Source: Streptomyces sclerotialus
GTDB lineage: Bacteria > Actinomycetota > Actinomycetes > Streptomycetales > Streptomycetaceae
Direction: 5' to 3'
DNA: 64,000 nt
NCBI RefSeq assembly: GCF_040907265.1
Contig: NZ_JBFOHP010000002.1
Coordinates: forward strand, 6,572,001 to 6,636,000
The notes under the pieces were generated by a model that ran no database searches, had not been told where the DNA came from, and saw nothing but the letters and a program-made list of their open reading frames with translations. Position 1 is the stretch's first letter. Each line of letters opens with the position of its first letter. This document shows, piece after piece, positions 45,267-53,638 of this stretch. Both the position numbers and the translations under genes were made by a program.

Positions 45267-45392
45267 GGGGCGCGGGGGGAACTGCGCGCCCGGCCCACAC
45301 GCTCCCGCAGGGGCCACCGGCCTCGCGGGGCCGGTCCCGTCGTGGGCCCACTGCGGCGCCGCAGTGGTCGCTCGCGCAGTTCCCCGCGCCCC
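45267..45392. repeat. large inverted repeat with nested palindromes
   Basis: The arms at 45267-45288 and 45373-45392 (GGGGCGCGG...GAACTGCGCG and its complement) differ only in the length of one G run and enclose about 84 bp. Inside lie a perfect 20-bp palindrome (45348-45367) and a 7-bp stem at 45316-45335. The GGGGCGCGGGGAACTGCGCG arm is a sequence I recall as frequent between Streptomyces genes. Confidence 0.6.
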
Positions 45393-45427
45393 CTGGGCGC
45401 CGTTCGCGGCGGCGGCCCCCACAACGC

Positions 45428-45468
45428 CGGAGGCCCGGTACGAACCTTGGGTTCGTACCGGGCCTCCG
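45428..45468. terminator. strong hairpin terminator after pssA
   Basis: A perfect 19-bp stem (45428-45446 with 45450-45468) has only three unpaired bases at its tip. It sits 26 bp beyond the pssA stop on the leftward transcript and can also stop glycerate kinase transcripts. Confidence 0.78.
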
Positions 45469-45493
45469 TACGTCGGTCACCCGCCGCCGGAAC

Positions 45494-46339
45494 TTACGGC
45501 AGCTGCGCTGCCCTCGCCTCGCGGCGGTTGTCCCGGAACGTGTTCACCCGGCGGGCCGTCGCGAAGAGCGGGATCATCGCGCCCGTCACGATCTGGAGCG
45601 CGCAGCCCGTCTGCAGCAGCAGCTGGCCGCCCGGCGCGTCGAGCGCCCACGCCGCGAGCAATCCCATGCTCAGCACGATCCAGGAGAGCACCGCCACCGC
45701 GAGCCGCCCGCGCGGCTTCGGGTACTCCACCCGGCTGACCATCAGCCACGCGACGCCGATGATGGCGAGCAGCGTGGGCAGGAAGGGCAGCTCCAGCAGC
45801 ACGATCGCGACGACGGTGAGCGCCCCGAAGGGGCCCGGCATGCCCTGGAACATGCCGTTCGGTACCGGTACGCACGAGAAGCGCGCCAGGCGGAGGATCA
45901 CCGCCAGCAGCACCACCACCGCCGCGACCACCGACACCCGCTGGTTCGCGTCCTGGGCGACCATGCCCCAGGTCACGACGAAGTACGCGGGTGCCAGGCC
46001 GAAGCTGATCAGGTCGGAGAGGTTGTCGAGCTCGGCCCCCATCGCCGAGGCCCGCAGCTTGCGTGCGACCAGGCCGTCGAACAGGTCGAAGACCGAGGCC
46101 AGCAGCATCAGGATCACGGCCATGGCGGCGCTGTGCCGCGCCATGCCGCCGTCGTCCATGCCCGTGAGGTGCGGGATGAGGACGCCGGTGGTCGTGAAGT
46201 AGACGGCCATGAAGCCGCAGATCGCGTTGCCGAGGGTGAGCGTGTCCGCTATCGACAGCCGCGTGGACAGCGGCATGTCGTCGTCCTCCTCTTCCTCGGC
46301 CACCCAGCCCGCCTGGGTATCGGGATCAATCACGGTCAA
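45494..46339 (-). CDS. pssA: CDP-diacylglycerol--serine O-phosphatidyltransferase
   Basis: 281 residues. The CDP-alcohol phosphotransferase motif DGLVARKLRASAMGAELDNL continues SD, giving the full DGx2ARx8Gx3Dx3D. About eight membrane spans follow an acidic N-terminus (EEEEDDD). The start is probably TTG 46339, which has GGGGGTGA upstream; a GTG six bases inside is the alternative. It overlaps the psd stop by 14 bp. It makes phosphatidylserine, which the upstream psd product decarboxylates to phosphatidylethanolamine. Confidence 0.92.
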   Translation of the reverse strand: MTVIDPDTQAGWVAEEEEDDDMPLSTRLSIADTLTLGNAICGFMAVYFTTTGVLIPHLTGMDDGGMARHSAAMAVILMLLASVFDLFDGLVARKLRASAMGAELDNLSDLISFGLAPAYFVVTWGMVAQDANQRVSVVAAVVVLLAVILRLARFSCVPVPNGMFQGMPGPFGALTVVAIVLLELPFLPTLLAIIGVAWLMVSRVEYPKPRGRLAVAVLSWIVLSMGLLAAWALDAPGGQLLLQTGCALQIVTGAMIPLFATARRVNTFRDNRREARAAQLP

Positions 46340-46973
46340 GACGAGTCACCCCCGCTGTGGTGGCCTGGCCGACCTCGACCGCGGCCTCGACGCCCTCGGG
46401 CAGGTACACGTCCACGCGCGAGCCGAAGCGGATCAGACCGATGCGCTCGCCCTGCTCGACCTTGGTGCCCTGCGGGACGTAAGGAACGATGCGGCGGGCC
46501 ACCGCACCGGCGATCTGCACCATCTCCACGTCACCGAGCTCGGTGTCGAAGTGCCAGACGACCCGCTCGTTGTTCTCGCTCTCCTTGTTGAACGCGGGAA
46601 CGAAGCCGCCGGGGATGTGCTCGACGGACGTGACCGTGCCGGCCAGCGGGGCGCGGTTCACGTGGACGTTCAGCGGGCTCATGAAGATCGCGACGCGGGT
46701 GCGTCCGTCCTTCCACGGCATGATGCTCTGCACCACGCCGTCGGCCGGCGAGATGACGCGGCCCTGCGCGATGTCGCGCTCGGGGTCGCGGAAGAACCAC
46801 AGCATGCCCGCCGCCAGGGCGGTGGTGGGCACGGCGACGGCGGCCCAGCGTCCCGAGCGCCGGGAGCGGGCCAGGCTGACCGCTGCCGTCGCGACGGTCG
46901 GCAGGAGCCACGGCGACGCTCCGCGCGCGAGGCGGACGCGACCGCGGTGAGCAGAGGATTGGCTGTGGGGCAT
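46326..46973 (-). CDS. psd: phosphatidylserine decarboxylase proenzyme
   Basis: 215 residues from ATG 46973 (GAAGG 6 nt upstream), the short bacterial/archaeal-type Psd. One or two N-terminal membrane spans (SPWLLPTVATAAVSL, AAVAVPTTALAAGMLWFF) precede RDPERDIAQGRVISPADGVV. The self-cleavage site that generates the pyruvoyl group is the Ser in RFGSRVDVYLP. First gene of the psd-pssA operon; the region 46974-47142 should hold the promoter. Confidence 0.93.
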   Translation of the reverse strand: MPHSQSSAHRGRVRLARGASPWLLPTVATAAVSLARSRRSGRWAAVAVPTTALAAGMLWFFRDPERDIAQGRVISPADGVVQSIMPWKDGRTRVAIFMSPLNVHVNRAPLAGTVTSVEHIPGGFVPAFNKESENNERVVWHFDTELGDVEMVQIAGAVARRIVPYVPQGTKVEQGERIGLIRFGSRVDVYLPEGVEAAVEVGQATTAGVTRLDRD

Positions 46974-47142
46974 GGATGACCTTCGTAGCGGAGGATGCCG
47001 CGTAGGAATGGGGGACGCGCGGCTTTCCGGGGATGCTATCGGTTGCGAGCGGCAACTGGCCAAGAGCCAACGCCAATCCGTGGCCGAAGTGCCGTGACGG
47101 GGTGTGATCTTCTTCTCGAAGAAAACACCCCGAAACGGACAT

Positions 47143-48348
47143 TTAGCCCTGGATTCGGTACTCCTCCAGTAGCCGGCGCCCAATGATCATTTTCTGGATC
47201 TCAGCGGTACCTTCACCGATGAGCAGCATGGGCGCCTCGCGGTACAGGCGTTCGATTTCATATTCCTTGGAGAAGCCGTATCCGCCGTGGATGCGGAAGG
47301 CGTCCTCCACCACCTCCTTGCAGTACTCGGAGGCGAGGTACTTCGCCATCCCTGCTTCCAGGTCGTTCCGCTGACCCGAGTCCTTCTTGCGGGCGGCGTT
47401 GACCATCATGGCATGGGCCGCCTCAACCTTTGTCGCCATTTCGGCCAATTTGAACTGGATGGCCTGATGCTGTGCGATCGGCTTGCCGAAGGTGTGGCGC
47501 TGCTGTGCGTACTCCACACCCAGTTCGAACGCACGCTGTGCGACGCCGCAGCCACGCGCCGCGACGTTCACCCGGCCGACCTCGACGCCGTCCATCATGT
47601 GATAGAAACCACGTCCGGTCTCGCCGCCGAGCACCCGGTTCGCGGGGATCCGGAGGTCCTGCATGATGAGCTCGGTCGTGTCGACGCCCTTGTAGCCCAT
47701 CTTCTCGATCTTGCCCGGGATGGTCAGTCCGGGGCGCACCTCGCCGAATCCGGGCTCCTTCTCCACGAGGAACGTCGTCATCGACTTGTGCGGCGGCGTG
47801 CCTTCCGGATGCCCCTCGTCCGTCCGGCAGAGCACTGCCACCAGCGTCGACGAACCGCCGTTGGTGAGCCACATCTTCTGGCCGTTCAGGACGTACTCCG
47901 CGCCGTCCCGTACGCCCTTGGAGGAGATCGCCGAGACGTCCGAGCCGAGCGCCGGCTCCGACATCGAGAAGGCGCCCCGTATCTCACCGGCCGCCATCCT
48001 CGGCAGGAAGTGGTCCTTCTGCTCCTGCGTGCCGTGCTGCTTGAGCATGTACGCCACGATGAAGTGGGTGTTGATGATGCCGGACACCGACATCCAGCCG
48101 CGGGCGATCTCCTCGACCGTCAGGGCGTACGTCAGCAGCGACTCGCCGAGGCCGCCGTACTCCTCGGGGATCATCAGCCCGAAGACGCCCAGTTCCTTGA
48201 GGCCCTCGACGATCTGCGCCGGGTACTCGTCCTTGTGCTCCAGCTCGGTGGCGACCGGAAGGATCTCCTTGTCCACGAAATCGCGGACGGTGGAGAGGAT
48301 TTCCCGCTGGATGTCCGTCAGGCCCTCGGTCTGTGCCAGGCGCGCCAT
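47143..48348 (-). CDS. acyl-CoA dehydrogenase
   Basis: 401 residues from ATG 48348. ACAD features: FSMSEPALGSDVSAI (FAD/substrate contact), KMWLTNGGSS, QQRHTFGKPIAQHQAIQFKL and the C-terminal EAPMLLIGEGTAEIQKMIIG with the usual Glu-Gly-Thr. Last gene of a five-gene leftward operon with ethylmalonyl-CoA pathway enzymes; by position it would be the methylsuccinyl-CoA dehydrogenase. However, the enzyme I know for that step is longer (about 550 residues), so the exact substrate is inferred. Confidence 0.9.
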   Translation of the reverse strand: MARLAQTEGLTDIQREILSTVRDFVDKEILPVATELEHKDEYPAQIVEGLKELGVFGLMIPEEYGGLGESLLTYALTVEEIARGWMSVSGIINTHFIVAYMLKQHGTQEQKDHFLPRMAAGEIRGAFSMSEPALGSDVSAISSKGVRDGAEYVLNGQKMWLTNGGSSTLVAVLCRTDEGHPEGTPPHKSMTTFLVEKEPGFGEVRPGLTIPGKIEKMGYKGVDTTELIMQDLRIPANRVLGGETGRGFYHMMDGVEVGRVNVAARGCGVAQRAFELGVEYAQQRHTFGKPIAQHQAIQFKLAEMATKVEAAHAMMVNAARKKDSGQRNDLEAGMAKYLASEYCKEVVEDAFRIHGGYGFSKEYEIERLYREAPMLLIGEGTAEIQKMIIGRRLLEEYRIQG

Positions 48349-48350
48349 GG

Positions 48351-48872
48351 CTACTTCTCCTTCGCCGCGGGGGTCTTCAGCTCCGGGCGGCCGGGCTGCT
48401 CGCCGCCGCGCTCCTTGATGTACGTGGCCGTCGGCACCATCACCTTGCGGCGGAAGACGCAGACGAGCGTGCCGTCCTGCTTGTAGCCCCTGGTCTCGAC
48501 GTGCACGATGCCGCGGTCGTTCTTCGACTTCGACGGCGTCTTGTCCAGGACGGTCGTCTCGCCGTAGATCGTGTCGCCGTGGAAGGTCGGCGCCACGTGC
48601 TTCAGCGACTCGATCTCCAGGTTGGCGATGGCCTTCCCGGAGACGTCCGGCACGGACATGCCGAGCAGGAGGGAGTAGATGTAGTTGCCGACCACCACGT
48701 TCTTTCCGAAGTCGGTCGTGGACTCCGCGTAGTTCGCGTCCATGTGGAGCGGGTGGTGGTTCATCGTCAGCAGGCAGAACAGATGGTCGTCGTACTCGGT
48801 GACCGTCTTGCCCGGCCAGTGCTTGTACACGTCGCCGACGGTGAACTCTTCGTAGGTGCGGCCGAACTGCAT
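48351..48872 (-). CDS. MaoC-like hot-dog dehydratase (predicted mesaconyl-CoA hydratase)
   Basis: 173 residues, a single hot-dog domain. The hydratase-2 region reads YDDHLFCLLTMNHHPLHMD with catalytic Asp/His candidates, then GNYIYSLLLGMSV. Its GGAGG is inside the end of the lyase gene and its stop lies 2 nt before the dehydrogenase ATG, so translation is tightly coupled. In the ethylmalonyl-CoA pathway the hydratase converts mesaconyl-C1-CoA to beta-methylmalyl-CoA. The Rhodobacter enzyme I recall is a fused double hot-dog of about twice this length, so this one would work as a dimer. Confidence 0.85.
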   Translation of the reverse strand: MQFGRTYEEFTVGDVYKHWPGKTVTEYDDHLFCLLTMNHHPLHMDANYAESTTDFGKNVVVGNYIYSLLLGMSVPDVSGKAIANLEIESLKHVAPTFHGDTIYGETTVLDKTPSKSKNDRGIVHVETRGYKQDGTLVCVFRRKVMVPTATYIKERGGEQPGRPELKTPAAKEK

Positions 48873-48875
48873 GTC

Positions 48876-49841
48876 TTACGCCTCCGGGGCCTCGAACTTG
48901 CTGGTGCGCCGCATGCCCGCGGCCCGGCCCTTGCCGGCCACGACCAGCGCCATCTTGCGGCTGGCCTCGTCGATCATCTCGTCGCCGAGCATCGCGGAGC
49001 CCTTCTTGCCGCCCGCCTCGGACGTGTAGTACTCGTACGCGTCGAGGATCAGCTCGGCGTGGTCGTAGTCCTCCTGGGAGGGCGAGAAGACCTCGTTGGC
49101 CGCCTCGACCTGGCCCGGGTGCAGCACCCACTTGCCGTCGAAGCCCAGCGCCGCGGCGCGCCCGGCGACCTCGCGGAAGCCGTCCACGTTCTTGATCTGC
49201 AGGTAGGGGCCGTCGATCGCCTGGAGGTCGTTGGCGCGCGCCGCCATCAGGATCTTCATCAGGATGTAGTGGTAGGCGTCCGCCGAGTAGCCGGGCGGCT
49301 GCTCGCCGACGACCAGCGACTTCATGTTGATGGACGCCATGAAGTCGGCCGGGCCGAAGATGATCGTCTCGATGCGGGGCGACGCCTCCGCGATCTCGTT
49401 GACGTTGTTCAGGCCCCGGGCGTTCTCGATCTGCGCCTCGATGCCGATCCGGCCGACCTCGAAGCCCATCGTCTTCTCGATCTGGGTGAGGAGCAGGTCC
49501 AGCGCCACGACCTGCTGGGCGTCCTGCACCTTCGGCAGCATGATGCAGTCCAGGTTCGGGCCCGCGCCCTCGACGACCGTGATGACGTCCCGGTACGTCC
49601 AGTGGGTGGTCCAGTCGTTGACCCGCACCACGCGCGTCTTGCCGGTCCAGTCGCCCTCGTTCAGCGCCTTCACGATGTTGTGCCGGGCGTCCGGCTTGGC
49701 GAGCGGCGCGCAGGCGTCCTCCAGGTCCAGGAAGACCTGGTCGGCGGCGAGGCCCTGGGCCTTCTCCAGGAAGCGCGGGTTGCTGCCCGGGACCGCGAGG
49801 CAGGAGCGGCGCGGACGCAGACGGTTCACGGGGCTGGTCAT
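48876..49841 (-). CDS. HpcH/HpaI-CitE family CoA-ester lyase (predicted beta-methylmalyl-CoA lyase)
   Basis: 321 residues. RSCLAVPGSNPRFLEKAQ at the N-terminus, DQVFLDLEDACAP (metal/CoA region), AQIENARGLNNV with the catalytic Glu, and GKWVLHPGQVEAANEVFSP mark the malyl-CoA/citramalyl-CoA lyase group. It should cleave beta-methylmalyl-CoA to propionyl-CoA and glyoxylate. ATG 49841 overlaps the mutase stop by 4 bp. Confidence 0.88.
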   Translation of the reverse strand: MTSPVNRLRPRRSCLAVPGSNPRFLEKAQGLAADQVFLDLEDACAPLAKPDARHNIVKALNEGDWTGKTRVVRVNDWTTHWTYRDVITVVEGAGPNLDCIMLPKVQDAQQVVALDLLLTQIEKTMGFEVGRIGIEAQIENARGLNNVNEIAEASPRIETIIFGPADFMASINMKSLVVGEQPPGYSADAYHYILMKILMAARANDLQAIDGPYLQIKNVDGFREVAGRAAALGFDGKWVLHPGQVEAANEVFSPSQEDYDHAELILDAYEYYTSEAGGKKGSAMLGDEMIDEASRKMALVVAGKGRAAGMRRTSKFEAPEA

Positions 49842-51850
49842 GCGGGGACCTCCAGGGGGTCGAGCTTGTTCGCGGTACGGATCTCGTCGACGATACGGCC
49901 GATGATCTCCGTGATACCGAAGTCCTTCGGGGTGAAGACGGCGGCGACACCGGCCTCGCGCAGCGCTGCCGCGTCGGCCGAGGGGATGATGCCGCCGACG
50001 ATGACGGGGATGTCGTCGACGCCGGTGCGGCGCAGCCGGGCCAGTACGTCCGGCACCAGCTCGGCGTGCGAGCCGGAGAGGATGGACAGGCCGACGCAGT
50101 GCACGTCCTCGGCGACGGCCGCCGAGACGATCTGCTCGGGGGTCAGCCGGATGCCCTGGTAGACCACTTCGAAGCCGGCGTCGCGGGCCCGTACGGCGAT
50201 CTGCTCGGCACCGTTGCTGTGCCCGTCCAGCCCTGGCTTGCCGACCAGCAGGCGCAGCTTGCCGCTGCCCAGCTCCTCGGCGGTACGGGCGACCTTCTCG
50301 CGGACCGCCGCGAGCGGGCTGCCCTCCTCGGCGGGGACGGCCAGCGGGGCGCTGGAGACGCCCGTGGGGGCCCGGAACTCGCCGAAGACGTCCCGGAGGG
50401 CCCAGGCCCACTCCCCGGTCGTCACACCGGCCCTGGCGCACTCCAGGGTGGCCGCGAAGAGGTTGGTGTCCCCGGCCGCCGCCTTCTTCAGCGCCGACAG
50501 GGCCTCCTGGGCGCGGGCCTCGTCGCGGGCGTCCCGCCACTCGTGCAGCGCCCGCACCACCCGCGCCTCGTTGGCCGGGTCCACCGTCATGATGGCGGTG
50601 TCCAGGTCTGCGGTGAGCGGGTTGGGTTCGGTGGACTCGTAGCAGTTGACGCCGACGATCTTCTCCTCGCCGGACTCGATCCGGCCGCGCCGCTCCGCGT
50701 GCGAGGCGACCAGCTGGGACTTGAGGTAGCCGGACTCCACGGCGGCCATCGCGCCGCCCATCTCCTGGATCCGGTCGATCTCGGCCAGCGCCTCCTCGAC
50801 CAGCGCGTCCACCTTCGCCTCGATCACGTGCGACCCGGTGAAGATGTCCTCGTACTCCAGCAGGTCCGACTCGTGCGCGAGGACCTGCTGGATGCGGAGC
50901 GACCACTGCTGGTCCCAGGGGCGGGGCAGGCCCAGCGCCTCGTTCCAGGCCGGGAGCTGTACGGCACGTGCCCGCGCGTCCTTGGAGAGCGTCACGGCCA
51001 GCATCTCCAGCACGATCCGCTGGACGTTGTTCTCCGGCTGCGCCTCGGTGAGGCCGAGGGAGTTGACCTGGACGCCGTAGCGGAAGCGGCGCTGCTTGGG
51101 GTTCTCGACGCCGTACCGCTCGCGGGTGATCCTGTCCCAGATGCGGCCGAAGGCGCGCATCTTGCACATCTCCTCGACGAAGCGGACGCCCGCGTTCACG
51201 AAGAAGGAGATCCGCGCGACGACGTCGCCGAACTTCTCCGCCGGCACCTGCCCGGAGTCCCGTACGGCGTCCAGCACCGCGACGGCGGTGGACATCGCGT
51301 ACGCGATCTCCTGCACCGGCGTGGCCCCGGCCTCCTGCAGGTGGTAGCTGCAGATGTTGATCGGGTTCCACTTCGGGATGTGCGCCACCGTGTACGTGAT
51401 CATGTCGGTGGTCAGCCGCAGCGAAGGCCCGGGAGGGAACACGTGCGTGCCCCGCGACAGGTACTCCTTCACGATGTCGTTCTGCGTGGTCCCGGACAGC
51501 TTGGAGATGTCCGCGCCCTGCTCCTCGGCGACCACCTCGTACAGCGCCAGCAGCCACATCGCGGTGGCGTTGATGGTCATCGAGGTGTTCATCTGCTCCA
51601 GGGGGATGTCCTGGAACAGCCGGCGCATGTCGCCGAGGTGGGAGACCGGGACCCCGACCCGCCCGACCTCGCCGCGGGCGAGCACGTGGTCGGGGTCGTA
51701 ACCGGTCTGCGTCGGGAGGTCGAACGCGACCGACAGGCCGGTCTGGCCCTTGGCGAGGTTACGCCGGTACAGCTCGTTGGACGCCTCGGCGGTGGAGTGC
51801 CCGGCGTACGTCCGCATCAGCCACGGACGATCCTTCTGACGCTCAGTCAT
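49838..51850 (-). CDS. meaA: ethylmalonyl-CoA mutase (MeaA), B12-dependent
   Basis: 670 residues from ATG 51850 (MTERQKDRPWLMRTYAG). The N-terminal TIM-barrel domain has GLSVAFDLPTQTGYDPDH and SIxINATAMWLLALY-type segments; the C-terminal cobalamin domain has KPGLDGHSNGAEQIA, with the DxHxxG histidine ligand, and the SILSG and GG loops. Single-chain mutases of this length with MRTYAGHSTAEASN correspond to MeaA/Ecm, which rearranges ethylmalonyl-CoA to methylsuccinyl-CoA, rather than to the two-subunit methylmalonyl-CoA mutase. It follows ccr by 23 nt. Confidence 0.92.
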   Translation of the reverse strand: MTERQKDRPWLMRTYAGHSTAEASNELYRRNLAKGQTGLSVAFDLPTQTGYDPDHVLARGEVGRVGVPVSHLGDMRRLFQDIPLEQMNTSMTINATAMWLLALYEVVAEEQGADISKLSGTTQNDIVKEYLSRGTHVFPPGPSLRLTTDMITYTVAHIPKWNPINICSYHLQEAGATPVQEIAYAMSTAVAVLDAVRDSGQVPAEKFGDVVARISFFVNAGVRFVEEMCKMRAFGRIWDRITRERYGVENPKQRRFRYGVQVNSLGLTEAQPENNVQRIVLEMLAVTLSKDARARAVQLPAWNEALGLPRPWDQQWSLRIQQVLAHESDLLEYEDIFTGSHVIEAKVDALVEEALAEIDRIQEMGGAMAAVESGYLKSQLVASHAERRGRIESGEEKIVGVNCYESTEPNPLTADLDTAIMTVDPANEARVVRALHEWRDARDEARAQEALSALKKAAAGDTNLFAATLECARAGVTTGEWAWALRDVFGEFRAPTGVSSAPLAVPAEEGSPLAAVREKVARTAEELGSGKLRLLVGKPGLDGHSNGAEQIAVRARDAGFEVVYQGIRLTPEQIVSAAVAEDVHCVGLSILSGSHAELVPDVLARLRRTGVDDIPVIVGGIIPSADAAALREAGVAAVFTPKDFGITEIIGRIVDEIRTANKLDPLEVPA

Positions 51851-51873
51851 GTGTCTTCGCCCTCTTAGACGGT

Positions 51874-53211
51874 TCAGACGTTCCGGAAGCGGTTGATGGC
51901 GTCGAGGTGCTTCGCGCGCTTCTCGTGGTCGCGGACGCCCATGCCCTCCTCCGGGGCCAGCGCGAGGACGCCGACCTTGCCCTGGTGGAGGTTGCGGTGC
52001 ACGTCGTACGCGGCCTGGCCGGTCTCCTCCAGGGAGTACGTCTTCGACAGCGTCGGGTGGATCTTGCCCTTGGCGATCAGGCGGTTGGCCTCCCACGCCT
52101 CGCGGTAGTTGGCGAAGTGCGAGCCGATGATGCGCTTGAGCGACATCCACAGGTACCGGTTGTCGTACTCGTGCATGTAGCCGGAGGTCGAGGCGCAGGT
52201 GGTGATGGTGCCGCCCTTGCGGGTGACGTACACGGAGGCGCCGAAGGTCTCACGCCCTGGGTGCTCGAAGACGATGTCGATGTCCTCGCCGCCGGTGAGC
52301 TCGCGGATGCGCTTGCCGAAGCGCTTCCACTCGCGCGGGTCCTGGGTCTGCTCGTCCTTCCAGAACTTGTAGCCCTCGGCCTTGCGGTCGATGATCGCCT
52401 CGGCGCCCATCTTCCGGCAGATCTCCGCCTTGTCCTCGCTGGAGACGACGCAGACCGGGTTGGCGCCGCCGGCCAGCGCGAACTGGGTCGCGTACGAGCC
52501 GAGGCCGCCGGACGCGCCCCAGATCAGGACGTTGTCGCCCTGCTTCATGCCGGCGCCGTTGCGGGAGACCAGCTGGCGGTAGGCGGTGGAGTTGACCAGC
52601 CCCGGGGCCGCCGCCTCCTCCCAGCTCAGGTGGTCGGGCTTGGGCATCAGCTGGTTGGACTTCACGAGCGCGATCTCGGCGAGGCCGCCGAAGTTGGTCT
52701 CGAAGCCCCAGATCCGCTGCTCGGGGTCGAGCATCGTGTCGTTGTGGCCGTCGGAGGACTCCAGCTCGACCGAGAGGCAGTGCGCGACGACCTCGTCGCC
52801 GGGGTGCCAGGAGTTCACGCCGGGGCCGGTGCGGAGCACGACGCCGGCCAGGTCGGAGCCGATGACGTGGTACGGCAGGTCGTGGCGCTTGGCGAGCGGC
52901 GAGAGCTTGCCGTAGCGCTCCAGGAAGGCGAAGGTCGACAGCGGCTCGAAGATCGAGGTCCAGACGGAGTTGTAGTTGACCGAGGAGGCCATCACGGCCA
53001 CCAGGGCCTCGCCCGGGCCGAGCTCCGGCACCGGCACGTCCTCGACGTGCAGCGACTTGCGCGGGTCCTTCTCCTTGCTGGGGAGGCCGGCGAACATGTC
53101 GGCCTCGTCCTTGTGCACGGTGACCGCGCGGTACGACTCGGGGAGGGACAGGTTCGCGAAGTCCTCGCGGGTGCTGTCGGGCGCGGTGATCGCGTCAAGA
53201 ATGTGGTTCAC
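51874..53211 (-). CDS. ccrA: crotonyl-CoA carboxylase/reductase
   Basis: 445 residues from GTG 53211 (GGAGG 7 nt upstream). The protein is the MDR-family Ccr: SVNYNSVWTSIFEPLSTFAF, HVIGSDLAGVVLRTG, LIWGASGGLGSYATQFAL (NADPH loop) and FEHPGRETFGASVYV, which includes residues linked to CO2 binding in this family. It converts crotonyl-CoA plus CO2 to ethylmalonyl-CoA, the entry step of the ethylmalonyl-CoA pathway and a source of polyketide extender units. First gene of the leftward operon, with its own upstream promoter. Confidence 0.96.
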   Translation of the reverse strand: MNHILDAITAPDSTREDFANLSLPESYRAVTVHKDEADMFAGLPSKEKDPRKSLHVEDVPVPELGPGEALVAVMASSVNYNSVWTSIFEPLSTFAFLERYGKLSPLAKRHDLPYHVIGSDLAGVVLRTGPGVNSWHPGDEVVAHCLSVELESSDGHNDTMLDPEQRIWGFETNFGGLAEIALVKSNQLMPKPDHLSWEEAAAPGLVNSTAYRQLVSRNGAGMKQGDNVLIWGASGGLGSYATQFALAGGANPVCVVSSEDKAEICRKMGAEAIIDRKAEGYKFWKDEQTQDPREWKRFGKRIRELTGGEDIDIVFEHPGRETFGASVYVTRKGGTITTCASTSGYMHEYDNRYLWMSLKRIIGSHFANYREAWEANRLIAKGKIHPTLSKTYSLEETGQAAYDVHRNLHQGKVGVLALAPEEGMGVRDHEKRAKHLDAINRFRNV

Positions 53212-53427
53212 GGTGTGCCTCCGGCGAAGCCTGTTGAGGGAACGGCTTGAGGGAACGTCGGGGGTGGTGCGAAGGCGGTGCCGTCGGTTCGGCTGAGGTG
53301 GTGCTCGGCAGGCGCGGGTGTGCGCGGGAGGTTGCCTGTGACGCAGGCATCCGGGCGCGCGGACCAGTGGTACGCGGGGACAACCGGTACGCCGAAGATC
53401 GGGTGTACCGGCCGCCCGGACAACATC

Positions 53428-53456
53428 AACGTATGACACCGCGTGCCAGTCGACAA
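53428..53456 (-). promoter_or_regulatory. predicted ccrA promoter
   Basis: On the lower strand TTGTCG (-35, 53456-53451) and TACGTT (-10, 53433-53428) are 17 bp apart, a good match to a housekeeping promoter. It is the best candidate for the whole ethylmalonyl-CoA operon. Confidence 0.6.
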
Positions 53457-53470
53457 GGCACTGCGTGCCA
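53437..53470. repeat. direct repeat CACYGCGTGCCA around the ccrA -35 box
   Basis: CACCGCGTGCCA (53437-53448) and CACTGCGTGCCA (53459-53470) are 22 bp apart start to start, two helical turns, on either side of the -35 hexamer. The placement suits a regulator-binding site. Confidence 0.5.
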
Positions 53471-53590
53471 ACAATTTCCCTCAGATGACACCTGGGCGGC
53501 ACGCATGAGCAACAAGAACCACCGCAAAGCGGACGATCCGGTGCTGTGAGGCGGGAGGGGGTGATGTTTGTTACTCGCGGGTCGCATGAC

Positions 53591-53625
53591 GAAGCGCCGC
53601 CACGCCCAGGGCGTGACGGCGCTTC
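53591..53625 (-). terminator. hairpin terminator after the TetR gene
   Basis: A 17-bp inverted repeat with one mismatch (53591-53607 with 53609-53625) follows the TetR stop by 13 bp on the leftward strand. The innermost bases cannot pair, so the true loop is about 5-7 nt. Confidence 0.65.
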
Positions 53626-53638
53626 CGCGGTCCGCTGC

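Larger units (their letters stand above)
53212..53638. other. 427-bp intergenic region upstream of ccrA
   Basis: No gene was supported here; a 14-codon frame at 53505-53549 is too short to call. It holds the predicted ccrA promoter with direct repeats, a leader of about 210 nt, and the terminator of the TetR gene. Confidence 0.6.

Noticed and set aside
47143..53211. Ethylmalonyl-CoA operon as part of the polyketide cluster
   Set aside because: It is more than 20 kb away, separated by housekeeping genes, and lies in a gene order (with psd and pssA) that I recall as core in Streptomyces. A precursor-supply link is possible but not shown by position.
53505..53549. 14-codon rightward frame upstream of ccrA with downstream GGAGG
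   Set aside because: Too short, no convincing ribosome-binding site of its own, and antisense to the region upstream of the ccrA promoter.
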